Of a DNA stretch of 58,745 bases, positions 8,257 through 16,688 are shown in pieces. The notes under the pieces are model-generated. The model made no database searches and was not told the origin of the DNA. It saw nothing but the letters and a program-made list of their open reading frames with translations. The translations under genes were made by a program, and so were the position numbers. Positions within the stretch are counted from its first letter, which is position 1. The number at the start of each line of letters is the position of its first letter. The DNA comes from an uncultured bacterium (GTDB lineage: Bacteria > Planctomycetota > UBA1135): contig CALFOT010000042.1 of assembly GCA_937919925.1 (NCBI GenBank), positions 1-58,745 on the forward strand, in the 5' to 3' direction.

Positions 8257-9129
8257 ATGAAAGCTTGGCTAGAACTAATGCGCGCCGCCCTCGGCCCCAC
8301 TGTAGTGTGGGATTTTTGCGTGGGCATTTTGCTCGCTGGCCTCCATTGGCAACCAGGTTTGGGATGGGCCCTGACCTCCCTTTTGCTCATTTATTTTGCC
8401 GGCATGATTCTGAACGACTGGCGTGATCTGGCCTTGGATACCAAAATTGGTCGACGTCGCCCGCTGGTCGATGGGCGTATTCAACCTAGAACCGCCTTGG
8501 GGGTGGTCGTGTTGATGTTTGGCGCGGCTTATTTATGTGCCTGGCGCTCCGGCCCATATCTTGCGGATTTTTCGCTGTGGCTGATGGCCATCGTAGCGCT
8601 TTACGATTTACTCAGTCCGCAATTGCGGAATCACATCGGTCCAGCTTTACTAGCCTGTGCGCGCGCTTTTAGTCTGTGCTTTGGGGTGGTGGCTAGCGAG
8701 GGCGCGCATCAAGTAGTTGCCAAGATAGGAATTGCCGCACCACTCAGCTACGCCCTTTATTTCCTGTTTGTCTCGCGCTTGGCGCAACGCGAAGAACGCG
8801 GCGTACCAGGTCTCAATGGCTTAGGGTTCTTAGCCATGGCCGCCATTGCACCTGCTCTATTAGCCCAGTTTCAACACCCGGGTTGGCTGTTTTACTGCGG
8901 CTGGTTGGCAGTAGCCACTGTGCTGCTACTCCCCGCTTTTAAACGCCGCCACGACCACTGGACGCCAGCTTGGGTCCAACTGCGCGTACGCCATGCTCTG
9001 TCGCTTGCGCCATTAATTCTGGGGCTGGCTTTGCTCGCGAGCGAGGATGGCCACACGCGCCTGATGGCACCGATTGCTTTAGGAGTATGTTTGCTGGTGA
9101 ACCGATTGGTGCGTAGTTATAGCACTTAG
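8257..9129 (+). CDS. UbiA-family prenyltransferase
   Basis: 290 residues with eight or so hydrophobic segments. The first Asp-rich motif is clear: NDWRDLALD, followed by RRRPLVDGRI, the usual Mg-pyrophosphate site and RPL signature. A second, weaker motif is YDLLSPQLRN. UbiA enzymes attach polyprenyl chains to aromatic or other acceptors within the membrane. Starting one base after the rseP stop, it is in the dxr operon, which fits isoprenoid use. The acceptor cannot be told from sequence; it is not obviously UbiA, MenA or CtaB. Convergent with the next gene; the 56-nt gap shows no clear terminator. Confidence 0.85.
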   Translation: MKAWLELMRAALGPTVVWDFCVGILLAGLHWQPGLGWALTSLLLIYFAGMILNDWRDLALDTKIGRRRPLVDGRIQPRTALGVVVLMFGAAYLCAWRSGPYLADFSLWLMAIVALYDLLSPQLRNHIGPALLACARAFSLCFGVVASEGAHQVVAKIGIAAPLSYALYFLFVSRLAQREERGVPGLNGLGFLAMAAIAPALLAQFQHPGWLFYCGWLAVATVLLLPAFKRRHDHWTPAWVQLRVRHALSLAPLILGLALLASEDGHTRLMAPIALGVCLLVNRLVRSYST

Positions 9130-9185
9130 GAAGCTCGGCTTTATTCGGGCGAGTGGAACGGTGGATCGGAATCCCCAGGCACCCG

Positions 9186-10829
9186 CTAAAAGTATTCGTG
9201 CAACACGCTGTTGAGGTACTTGACAATCTCACCGCGGGGTTCGTGGTCACGCAGCTCCAGGAGTAAATCGCTGGCTTCTGCACCGAATATTTTTGGCAAC
9301 ATTCCTATGACCAATTGACGAATACGGTCATCCACTTCCGGGGAACCCGCAAAGTACAACAATTGCGCCCGCGCCGCCGGTTGGGATGCATATTTACCCA
9401 AGCCAGGAATCACTTTGAGAGCCGTCCAAACTCCAGGTTGATTGTTGTAGATCTCTAAAAACAGTGGCACGCTCTCCACTCCAAAGTTGGCCAAAATGGT
9501 CATGGCGGTTTCGCGCAGTTGTATCTCTTCGTTGGGATCTTTGGCGCGATCGGTGAGGAAGCGTGCGCCAATGGGCGAGCCACTCCGGGTAAGGCCGCGG
9601 AGTAAATCCGTGCGATAGGATCCTTCCGCAAATGGCCAACGCTCCACCAAGATGGAATCCGTACGCGGATCGTGAAACCCTTGCTTGCTCAACAAAAGTA
9701 AGGCTTCCATAGAACCTTTACCGGTTGGAAACTCCCGCACTTGACGCAAGAAAGGATCCAGACGTTGACTTTGCCCGCGCTCAAGCAAAGCTTGCAGCGC
9801 ACTGTAACGTAAATCCCCTCCTTGCTCATTCTGCGCGAAGTGGTCTAACACCGTTTCGCCAAGGCCAGCTGCGACCGCTTGTGGCTGGCGTAATAAACCC
9901 ACCACCGTCTCCTGGATTTTCAACTCCTCGGAATCTTGCATGGACAGCACCGTTTCCCAATCACCAAGTTCGCCTAGCAATTGCAAAGCCAAGGTGCGCG
10001 TCCCTGCGGAAGGATACTGATCCATGTTGAGATAAGGCCTGATTTTGGCTGCCAAATCGCGCTCGCCGAAACGAATGCGAATACCATAGGCTTGCAAAGC
10101 TAAAAAGGGTGCCAGTCGTGGTTCCAGGCGCGCAAGCGAAAAAGCAACTTGAGGATTTTCCACCAACAACAATGCATTCCAAGCCTGTTGACCACTCTGC
10201 TCGCTACTCTGAGGCTCTAGCCACAGCGCAACTTGTTGCTCTAGGAAATCTATGCATTCTGCGGTGCCAAATTTCCCCAGCGCGTTCAAGCCAGCACCAT
10301 GCGGCGAAGACTCGGGCTCATCCTTGACCACTGCCATGAGTCGTGGTGCCAAATGAATCGCACCCGTCCGCCCAATAGCTTCCAGCGCCGCAGTGCGCAC
10401 CACGGGAGTGCCACTCCCTTCCGCCAAATCCATCAATACATCCGCGTCATGGATAGCAGAGCAGGTCGTAAAGGCATTGCACAGTGAAACCAAATAGCCC
10501 ATGCTTGCCGAGCTGGCAAGATGCGCACGAATTTCGCGGGATAACGTGGCGGAAGCAGCCGGCCCCATTTCTGTGAGTCGTTGTATTGCGAAACGGTGGC
10601 CATTTTTACTACCCACGCGCAAGTGTTCGACATAACGATTCGCCCATGCTCCATCTGCCGGTGGCTCATAAGCCTCCAAAATGGTGCCCGGAATCGCAAA
10701 AACGCCAGCACCTGAGTTCAAGGTGGGCTGAGTATCGTTGTGCTGCGGCGCTGCAGCCTCATCGCTGCAAGAGTTCAAAGCCAGGAATAACAAGAGTGTT
10801 GCCGCTGGCGGGTAGAATAGGTGCTTCAT
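9186..10829 (-). CDS. HEAT-repeat lipoprotein
   Basis: 547 residues. The N-terminal signal sequence ends in a lipobox-like LNSC, so the protein is probably lipid-anchored. The body is alpha-solenoid: repeated helical pairs such as PVVRTAALEAIGRTGA, GAGLNALGKFGTAECIDFLE, RYSALQALLERGQ and QLRETAMTILANFG, typical of HEAT/PBS-lyase-like repeats. Such proteins are usually scaffolds. Its ATG shares the CATG at 10827-10830 with the divergent dus start, so its promoter must lie inside dus. No partner is evident. Confidence 0.8.
   Translation of the reverse strand: MKHLFYPPAATLLLFLALNSCSDEAAAPQHNDTQPTLNSGAGVFAIPGTILEAYEPPADGAWANRYVEHLRVGSKNGHRFAIQRLTEMGPAASATLSREIRAHLASSASMGYLVSLCNAFTTCSAIHDADVLMDLAEGSGTPVVRTAALEAIGRTGAIHLAPRLMAVVKDEPESSPHGAGLNALGKFGTAECIDFLEQQVALWLEPQSSEQSGQQAWNALLLVENPQVAFSLARLEPRLAPFLALQAYGIRIRFGERDLAAKIRPYLNMDQYPSAGTRTLALQLLGELGDWETVLSMQDSEELKIQETVVGLLRQPQAVAAGLGETVLDHFAQNEQGGDLRYSALQALLERGQSQRLDPFLRQVREFPTGKGSMEALLLLSKQGFHDPRTDSILVERWPFAEGSYRTDLLRGLTRSGSPIGARFLTDRAKDPNEEIQLRETAMTILANFGVESVPLFLEIYNNQPGVWTALKVIPGLGKYASQPAARAQLLYFAGSPEVDDRIRQLVIGMLPKIFGAEASDLLLELRDHEPRGEIVKYLNSVLHEYF
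10813..10818 (+). promoter_or_regulatory. Putative -10 box (TAGAAT) of dus
   Basis: TAGAAT lies 9 nt before the dus ATG and within the first codons of the divergent HEAT lipoprotein gene. Predicted transcript is leaderless or nearly so. Confidence 0.6.
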
Positions 10830-11856
10830 GTCGGAGTCTTTAGCCTTTAAGAACCGCCTCGGTTACCGCCTCGGACCCTTCGTTTTCGAACACGGGTTGT
10901 CGTTGGCGCCGATGGCTGGGAACACAAATCTAGCATACCGCCGGATGTGCCGCGCTTTTGGCGCTGAATTGACCACCACGGAAATGGTCAGCGCGATGGC
11001 ATTACGCCATGGCGACGACAAAACCCTGAACTATTTGGAGCGTGATGAGTCACCATCCCCAGACGCAGCGCAGGTTTTTGGTGCCAATCCAGCCATCTTG
11101 GCTGAGGCCGCGCAAAAAATTGAGCAGCGTGGTTTTGACGTGGTGGATTTGAACATTGGCTGCCCGGTACCGAAAATTACCGGCGGTGGCGGTGGTTCGG
11201 CCTTGCTGCAAGATCCCCAACAGGCTGCCGCCTGTATCGCTGCAATGTGTGCTGCTGTGGATTTACCGGTAACTGTCAAGATTCGCGCGGGTTGGGATAA
11301 CGCCCACAAAAACGCGCCTGAGTTTGCGCGTTGTATGGAGCAAGCCGGCGCCCAAGCAATCACCGTCCATGGGCGCACCCGCGAGCAAAAATATTCTGGT
11401 CGCGCCGATTTAGATTTGATTCAACAAGTCGTTGAAGCCGTTGCAATACCAGTCATCGGTAACGGTGATGTCATCGATTTAGAATCCGCAAAACTTATGG
11501 CCGCCACCGGAGTCGCCGGCATTGCGATTGGCCGCGGCGCACTGGGCCAACCGTGGATCTTTGGCCAACTCCACGCCATGTTCCGTGGCACTTCGATTCC
11601 CGGTGCCCCAGGTTGCGCGCAACGCGCTGCCTTACTTCTGGAGCTTGGGCGCGGCGTTTGCGAGCTTTACGGCGAACACCGTGGCATGCGCATCATGCGC
11701 CGTTTAGCCACCGATTTTTTCCGCGGTTTACGCGGTGCGCCAGCCATGCGCCAAGAGAGTAATGGCTTAGCATCACTGGCAGACTTGGAAGCATTGGCTA
11801 CTCGTATTGCCGTCCTGGAAGATAGTGGTCGAGATCCGCAAGATCCGGACGCGTAG
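10828..11856 (+). CDS. dus: tRNA-dihydrouridine synthase
   Basis: FMN-dependent reductase making dihydrouridine in tRNA. 342 residues, TIM-barrel family. Motifs: LAPMAGNT at the barrel start, NIGCPVPKI holding the catalytic Cys, VKIRAGWD, HGRTREQKYSG and PVIGNGDV, then IAIGRGALGQPWIF. A glycine run (ITGGGGGSALL) sits where the family has GAGSALL. Closest in feel to DusB, but the paralogue is not certain. The 3' end overlaps the convergent TolC-type gene by 59 nt. Confidence 0.93.
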   Translation: MSESLAFKNRLGYRLGPFVFEHGLSLAPMAGNTNLAYRRMCRAFGAELTTTEMVSAMALRHGDDKTLNYLERDESPSPDAAQVFGANPAILAEAAQKIEQRGFDVVDLNIGCPVPKITGGGGGSALLQDPQQAAACIAAMCAAVDLPVTVKIRAGWDNAHKNAPEFARCMEQAGAQAITVHGRTREQKYSGRADLDLIQQVVEAVAIPVIGNGDVIDLESAKLMAATGVAGIAIGRGALGQPWIFGQLHAMFRGTSIPGAPGCAQRAALLLELGRGVCELYGEHRGMRIMRRLATDFFRGLRGAPAMRQESNGLASLADLEALATRIAVLEDSGRDPQDPDA

Positions 11857-13336
11857 CATCCCAGTTCAAGCCACGCACCGTATTGAGGCGCGTAATGGCT
11901 TTGGCATATTCCGTTTGCGCTTGCACCTCTTGGCTCTGCGCGACTGCCAAATCTGTCTGAAACTGCAAAACCTGAAAGTTGGTGGAAGCGCCTTCGGTTA
12001 AACGGCGTTGTTCGGCCTCTAATTGGCGCAAAGCCACTGCTGACGCCCGCGCTGTGACCGCCACGCGCTCGGCGTTGTAGTTGAGATTACGCACCGCATC
12101 GCGCACTTCATTGGCCACTGCATTTTCGCGATCGCGCAAAATTCTCCGTGCCAACATTTGCATTTGGCGGCTGCGGTTTTCCGCACCCTCAAACTGCGCG
12201 TTGCCGAGCGGAATTTCAAATACCAGGCCCACCGTGTAGCCCGGGAAATCGGCGTCGCGAAGCACATCAAGTGCGTCACCCACCTGTGCGGCCTGCGCAA
12301 AGAAACTGCCGGTACCAATCAAATCTAATTTCGGTTGCGTGGCCTCGGCAGCGACATCCCAAGCCAATTGCGCTTTTTCTACATCCACGCGCAACTGGCG
12401 TAAATCGGCGCGGAACTCCCGCGCAACCCCAAAAGCATCCCGCCAATCCACTTGTTCAAGATTGACGGCCGGCGGCGTTTCGGCAGGCAACAGACGCACT
12501 TGCCAATCGGAATCATCCTCCATCGAAAACAGCAAAATCCGCAGCGTATCTTCAGCGCGACGCACATTGTTGCGTGCCGTCAACAACGCATCGGTACGCG
12601 ATGCAATATCCGCTTCGGTTTGCACCACTTCCACTTCCGCCACCGCCCCGACCTGAAACTTCGCCTGAGTTAAAGCCCGTAGCCCCTCAGCCAAGGCCAG
12701 CGACTGTTCTTTCACCTTCAAATCGGCATAAGCAAAGGCCAAATCCCAGTAAGCGTCGACAGCCGCTTGCACCACATCGGTGCTCGCCTGACGCACGCCC
12801 GCAAGATCACGGTCGCGCGCGAATTCTGCTTGGCGCAACGCCTGAGTGGCACTTAGATTCCAAGCTCCACGCAGAAGCGGCTGAGTAAACTCCAACACAA
12901 TGGAAGTATCCGACTGCGCGGATGGCAAGTACGAAGCGTCGTTATAAGTCTCGCTGAGCTTCAGGCTCACATTACCACCCGTGACCAATGCACTACGAAT
13001 CCCTTGATTGGCATCAATTCGCTTTGACTTGGTGGTTCCAAAGGCACTGAAAAAACCACCGGCTGGCTGCTCGGCGAAACTGTACGTTAAATCCGAAAAG
13101 AGCACTGGATCAAACAGACCGTCTGCTTCCAACACTCCGCCTTCCGCAGCAAGAGCCTGCAGGCGAGCTTGCGCTAAGGCTGGAGCTTTTTCATGCGCCA
13201 AACGTACAACATCTGTGAGCTTTAACTCAAGCGTGGTGGGATCCTGTATGACCGCCTCTTGAGCGGGCAAACAGGAAGCGAGGAGACCTAAGTGGATTGC
13301 GAAAAGCATGGGGAGGCGTGCCACCGGCACGAGCAC
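11798..13336 (-). CDS. TolC-family outer membrane channel lipoprotein
   Basis: 512 residues from GTG 13336 (GTG 13330 and ATG 13309 are alternatives). The signal sequence ends in LASC, a good lipobox, as in NodT-type outer membrane factors. The rest shows the two-fold helical repeat of TolC proteins: LTDVVRLAHEKAPALAQARLQA at the start of the first half, long Ala/Gln/Glu-rich coiled segments, and DFPGYTVGLVFEIPLGNAQ, the typical strand before the second hairpin. It would form the exit duct of a tripartite efflux or type I secretion system; no membrane-fusion or pump gene is in the window. It follows the sigma/anti-sigma genes by 78 nt on the same strand. The 3' end overlaps dus by 59 nt. Confidence 0.88.
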   Translation of the reverse strand: MLVPVARLPMLFAIHLGLLASCLPAQEAVIQDPTTLELKLTDVVRLAHEKAPALAQARLQALAAEGGVLEADGLFDPVLFSDLTYSFAEQPAGGFFSAFGTTKSKRIDANQGIRSALVTGGNVSLKLSETYNDASYLPSAQSDTSIVLEFTQPLLRGAWNLSATQALRQAEFARDRDLAGVRQASTDVVQAAVDAYWDLAFAYADLKVKEQSLALAEGLRALTQAKFQVGAVAEVEVVQTEADIASRTDALLTARNNVRRAEDTLRILLFSMEDDSDWQVRLLPAETPPAVNLEQVDWRDAFGVAREFRADLRQLRVDVEKAQLAWDVAAEATQPKLDLIGTGSFFAQAAQVGDALDVLRDADFPGYTVGLVFEIPLGNAQFEGAENRSRQMQMLARRILRDRENAVANEVRDAVRNLNYNAERVAVTARASAVALRQLEAEQRRLTEGASTNFQVLQFQTDLAVAQSQEVQAQTEYAKAITRLNTVRGLNWDATRPDLADLDHYLPGRQYE

Positions 13337-13414
13337 ATCCTACGCGGCTCCACGGGATTGGTTGGCAGCCTTCTTGGCGAAGAGTGCGCTCAGCGACGGC
13401 GACACGGCTGCGGC

Positions 13415-14170
13415 TCAGGGACTGGCAACAAAAGGCGCGTCTGGCCAAGCCAATTCCACACTCCCCGCTGGAGCAACTTCGCCATGCAAAAGCCATGCCC
13501 ACGCAGCGCGGGACGCAATCTCTATCGGACTGGCATGCGCCGATGCAGCAGTTTCCAACTCCTTTTGGGCGAGAGCCAACAAAGACTCAGGAAGTTCCTC
13601 GGCAGCGTTGCTCTGGCAGCGCTTGCCAAACTCCATCCACAAACGCTCCCAAACTGGCACGGCTCCGTGTGCAGCCGAAATGCCCGCAAAGACAGCGCTG
13701 CGGCCACTGGCGTTTAAAGTCGCGCCTGCGTACTGCAAGCGATTGTAATAATTGCTTTGCTGGATGGCGAGGCTGCGTTGTTCCGTCCATACGAAGCCGT
13801 CGAACTCATCGATTGGGCCGATGACTTGGTTTGCTCCTGGAGCACCTGCAGCGCCACTGTCATCAACTTCGATTTCTTCGTGCGGCTCAAAGGCAATCGC
13901 TGGCGGGTTTTTCTTCTGTTGAGGCCATAAGCCAACCAACGCTGCCACCGGTGCCGCTGCCAAAGTCATCACCAACAAACCCGCCGCAACACGAATCACC
14001 GGGTTGCGTTGGAAAGCACTGCGCAAAGTCCAACTGTGGCGCATACGGGACTCAAGCCGCTCTTGAAAATCTTCGCTCAACACCGCTAGCGGCTGCGCAG
14101 CGCGCAACTCTGCGGCGAGTAAATCAAGCTCGTGCTGTTCCTCGGCTGACATATTGCAATCCAGAGTCAT
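13415..14170 (-). CDS. Probable membrane anti-sigma factor
   Basis: 251 residues. About 60 cytoplasmic residues (QHELDLLAAELRAAQPLAVL, then a Phe-Gln-Glu-Arg helix), one membrane segment near 60-84 (AAGLLVMTLAAAPVAALVGLW), and a periplasmic part with an acidic patch (PHEEIEVDDSG). Its ATG overlaps the sigma-factor stop (ATGA), the usual sign of a sigma/anti-sigma pair. The zinc-binding HxxxCxxC motif of ZAS anti-sigma factors is absent, so identification rests on topology and context. If regulated by cleavage, the RseP at 6462-8255 is the obvious intramembrane protease. Confidence 0.65.
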   Translation of the reverse strand: MTLDCNMSAEEQHELDLLAAELRAAQPLAVLSEDFQERLESRMRHSWTLRSAFQRNPVIRVAAGLLVMTLAAAPVAALVGLWPQQKKNPPAIAFEPHEEIEVDDSGAAGAPGANQVIGPIDEFDGFVWTEQRSLAIQQSNYYNRLQYAGATLNASGRSAVFAGISAAHGAVPVWERLWMEFGKRCQSNAAEELPESLLALAQKELETAASAHASPIEIASRAAWAWLLHGEVAPAGSVELAWPDAPFVASP

Positions 14171-15252
14171 GACAAGTCCTCCTGCGGGCCTAAAATTTGC
14201 AAGCTCTCGCGCAGGCGACGCAAGCTGTAGTAAACACGCGATTTGACCGTGCCGATGGGGATCTTCAGCATCATGCTGACCTCCTTGTAGGGCAGCTGTT
14301 GGAGCACCGCAAGTTCCAGCAACTCACGCGTGTCAGGCTCAAGCTCAAGCAGCGCCTGGCGGAGGAGACGGCTGCGGTCGTCGCTATCGGCGTTTTGTAC
14401 GGGACCTGGCCCCAGATCAGGGCGATCGCAAGCTTCGTCCGATGAAAACACGCGGCCGCCACGACGTCGGTGGTCAATCCAAAGATTGCGTGCGATGTGC
14501 AAGCAGTAAGCATCCAGCCGGCCGCTCGCTTGGTAGCGCGCGACGCTTTGTAGCAGGCGGACAAAAACATTTTGGACAAGGTCTTCAGCAGTGGATGATT
14601 GCGCCCCTTGGCGCAGAAAGTATCCCTTTAGCCGTGGTCCCATCTGGGCGACTAATTCTTCGAAAGCAGCTGCATCGCCGGCTGCAAAGCGTTGAAGTAG
14701 GTCGTCGGAAGCCGGACTCATGAGGGAATCCCCCAGCAAAACGGATGGAAATGGGGCTGGTTCATCCAAAACCACCCTTTTCCACAAATTTTCCAAGGCG
14801 CGCAACAATTCTTGGGCGCGGGGCCCGAGAGCACGGATGGCCACTTGCCGCCCACTGCCTAAAACCTCTAGGCGCAGCTCCAAACGGTCGGCGGGCCACC
14901 AATTGGCGAGGCGATCCGCCCATTCAATCAGCACCACACTGTGGCTATCAAAGCGCTCGCACAAGCCTTCGCTCAACAAAGAATCCATGCGCACATCAAA
15001 GTAGGCATCGAGATGCAGTACCGGTACACGTCCTTCGAACTCGTGGCAAAGAAGGTAAGTTGGCGAACGCAGCGGTTCGCTGCACGCGAGGCCACGCCCA
15101 ATACCGCGGCAAGTCGTGGTTTTGCCGGTGCCAAGTTCACCAATCAAAGCCACACAATCGCCGCCTTGAAGTAAGGTACCCAGAGCGACGCCAAAGGCTT
15201 CGGATTGTGCTTCGGTAGCGAAGGTCAAAATCCAAGGAGGGAGCGTATTCAC
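14167..15252 (-). CDS. tsaE: TsaE - ECF sigma factor fusion
   Basis: One uninterrupted frame of 361 codons from GTG 15252, which overlaps the thiL stop (GTGA) after a G-rich run. Residues 10-150 are TsaE, the ATPase that supports tRNA t6A37 formation: Walker A GELGTGKTT (38-46), SPTYLLCHEF, LHLDAYF, and SHSVVLIEWADRL. After a linker of about 25 residues, residues 178-361 are a full ECF sigma factor: region 2 (DLVQNVFVRLL, WIDHRRR) and region 4 (LPYKEVSMMLKIPIGTVKSRV). With no stop between them, any ribosome starting at tsaE makes a fusion. An internal ATG at 14721 with GGGGGA seven bases upstream could also give free sigma factor of standard size (184 residues). Confidence 0.85.
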   Translation of the reverse strand: MNTLPPWILTFATEAQSEAFGVALGTLLQGGDCVALIGELGTGKTTTCRGIGRGLACSEPLRSPTYLLCHEFEGRVPVLHLDAYFDVRMDSLLSEGLCERFDSHSVVLIEWADRLANWWPADRLELRLEVLGSGRQVAIRALGPRAQELLRALENLWKRVVLDEPAPFPSVLLGDSLMSPASDDLLQRFAAGDAAAFEELVAQMGPRLKGYFLRQGAQSSTAEDLVQNVFVRLLQSVARYQASGRLDAYCLHIARNLWIDHRRRGGRVFSSDEACDRPDLGPGPVQNADSDDRSRLLRQALLELEPDTRELLELAVLQQLPYKEVSMMLKIPIGTVKSRVYYSLRRLRESLQILGPQEDLS

Positions 15253-16157
15253 GCCGGCCCACCCCAACTGTAATTCCAGCCGCGGCTCTTCAAGCGCACA
15301 GCTTTGCCCAACAAACGCCACTGTAGTTGCGTGCCGACGCTGATGCTGCCAATTTTTGTTAGGCCAATATCGGCAAAACGCTGATCCAAGAGCGCTCGCT
15401 TGGCGCTGCGGGGTGCAAGCGCCACCAGCAATTCGTAATCTTCGCCTTCGCCCACAGCCGCTTCATAAGCAGCGCGTCCCGCAGGCAAACCGGAGTTGAG
15501 TGGCAAATCTTCGAGATCGATTTGCGCTGCACAACCACTCGCTGACAACATGCGCGGTAAGTCGGCTGCGAGGCCATCGGAAAGATCCATCATGGCATGC
15601 GGGGAGAACTCTTCCACGAGCATTTGTCCTAACTTCAAGCGCGGCTCGGGACGCAAATGCGCGCCGCTGGAGACTGCTCCACCAAGTTTGCCCGTGACCA
15701 AAATCACATCGCCGGGTTTGGCACCCGATCGCCCTGGCACGCGGCCATTGGCAAGGCCCAAAGCGGTGCAGGTGAGCACCGGTACTGCGGCTTGACTGCA
15801 ATCACCACCCGCTACCGCCATGTGGAATTCCTCAGCAGCAGCGAGAAATGCTGTCGCGAGCGCTCGCAGTTTGGCACCACTCCACTGCGGTGGCGTGGCG
15901 ATGGTCCACGAAACTGCCCACGGAGTGGCACCGGCAGCTGCAAGATCACTGATGGTGCGGCGCAAGAGTTTGTGCGCATAGTCTGCAGGTTTGGCATCCA
16001 ACTGCAAATGCACACCACCAATCACTTGATCGACAGTTTGCAGCAATTTGCGACCTGCTGGCGGGCTAAGCACGGCACAGTCATCTCCCGGACCAGAAAC
16101 GCCCTTTCTTTTCAGGCTGGGATCTTGGAAAATGCGCAGCAGGCGGTTTTCCCGCAT
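15249..16157 (-). CDS. thiL: Thiamine-monophosphate kinase
   Basis: ThiL phosphorylates thiamine monophosphate to thiamine diphosphate, the active cofactor. About 302 residues from ATG 16157 (a TTG 33 nt upstream is possible but reads like non-family sequence). Motifs: GPGDDCAVL near the N-terminus, DLAAAGATPWAV, MMDLSDGLAADLPR, and GEGEDYELLVA, all ATP/Mg-binding marks of the PurM-like fold. Overlaps the TsaE-sigma start by 4 nt. Its start is 12 nt from the divergent pseudopilin start. No TPP riboswitch precedes it, unlike thiC in this window. Confidence 0.94.
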   Translation of the reverse strand: MRENRLLRIFQDPSLKRKGVSGPGDDCAVLSPPAGRKLLQTVDQVIGGVHLQLDAKPADYAHKLLRRTISDLAAAGATPWAVSWTIATPPQWSGAKLRALATAFLAAAEEFHMAVAGGDCSQAAVPVLTCTALGLANGRVPGRSGAKPGDVILVTGKLGGAVSSGAHLRPEPRLKLGQMLVEEFSPHAMMDLSDGLAADLPRMLSASGCAAQIDLEDLPLNSGLPAGRAAYEAAVGEGEDYELLVALAPRSAKRALLDQRFADIGLTKIGSISVGTQLQWRLLGKAVRLKSRGWNYSWGGPA

Positions 16158-16169
16158 ACTTCTTAGGCG

Positions 16170-16688
16170 ATGCCCTCCATTCCTCTCCAACCATGCCGTG
16201 GTCGAAACGGTTTAACACGCAGCGAAACACTGTGGGTGATTGTTCTGCTCTCAGGCATTGTGTTGCTGATTGTAAACACCCTGCAGGCAGAAGTAGAGCG
16301 CGGTAGTCAACGATTCGCTACAGATACGCTGGCTCATCTTGCTAGTCAGATTTACCTCGGCCTGGAAGATCAGGATTTGCATCGTCTAGACCAACTCGGT
16401 TTGCCCCGACTTGGCCCTGGAAAGCCCCCTTTGAGCCTAGAGCTTGGTGGGCAAACAGCTTTACCGCTCCAAGATTTGATGCCGGCGGGCGCCTATCTAC
16501 CTGCGGATCCGTGGGGTTATAGCTATGTGCTCCAAGAAGGCACTGCTGACGGCCACGCGGCACTGTTTCTCATCAGTGTTGGAGCCGCTGACACCATGCC
16601 ACTGCAACCTAGCGTGACCACCGAGTTGTGTTGCCGCGTGTATTTACCGCCAGCAAATAGCACACTTTCACTCCCAGGCGTGAAGTAG
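16170..16688 (+). CDS. GspG-like pseudopilin
   Basis: 172 residues. After a 14-residue basic leader, NGLTRSETLWVIVLLSGIV matches a prepilin N-terminus: cleavage after Gly, then Glu at mature position 5 and a long hydrophobic helix. The C-terminal part contains LPADPWGYSYVLQ, the DPWG calcium-loop signature of major type II pseudopilins. It probably needs a prepilin peptidase encoded elsewhere. It is alone: no other secretion genes are near. It sits on the plus strand between thiE and thiL on the minus strand, overlapping thiE by 21 nt at the 3' end. A CATACT hexamer 9 nt before the ATG could be its -10. Confidence 0.75.
   Translation: MPSIPLQPCRGRNGLTRSETLWVIVLLSGIVLLIVNTLQAEVERGSQRFATDTLAHLASQIYLGLEDQDLHRLDQLGLPRLGPGKPPLSLELGGQTALPLQDLMPAGAYLPADPWGYSYVLQEGTADGHAALFLISVGAADTMPLQPSVTTELCCRVYLPPANSTLSLPGVK

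Noticed and set aside
9130-9185. Possible terminator between the UbiA-like gene and the HEAT lipoprotein gene
   Set aside because: Only a weak CTCG/CGAG pairing and no T run on either strand.
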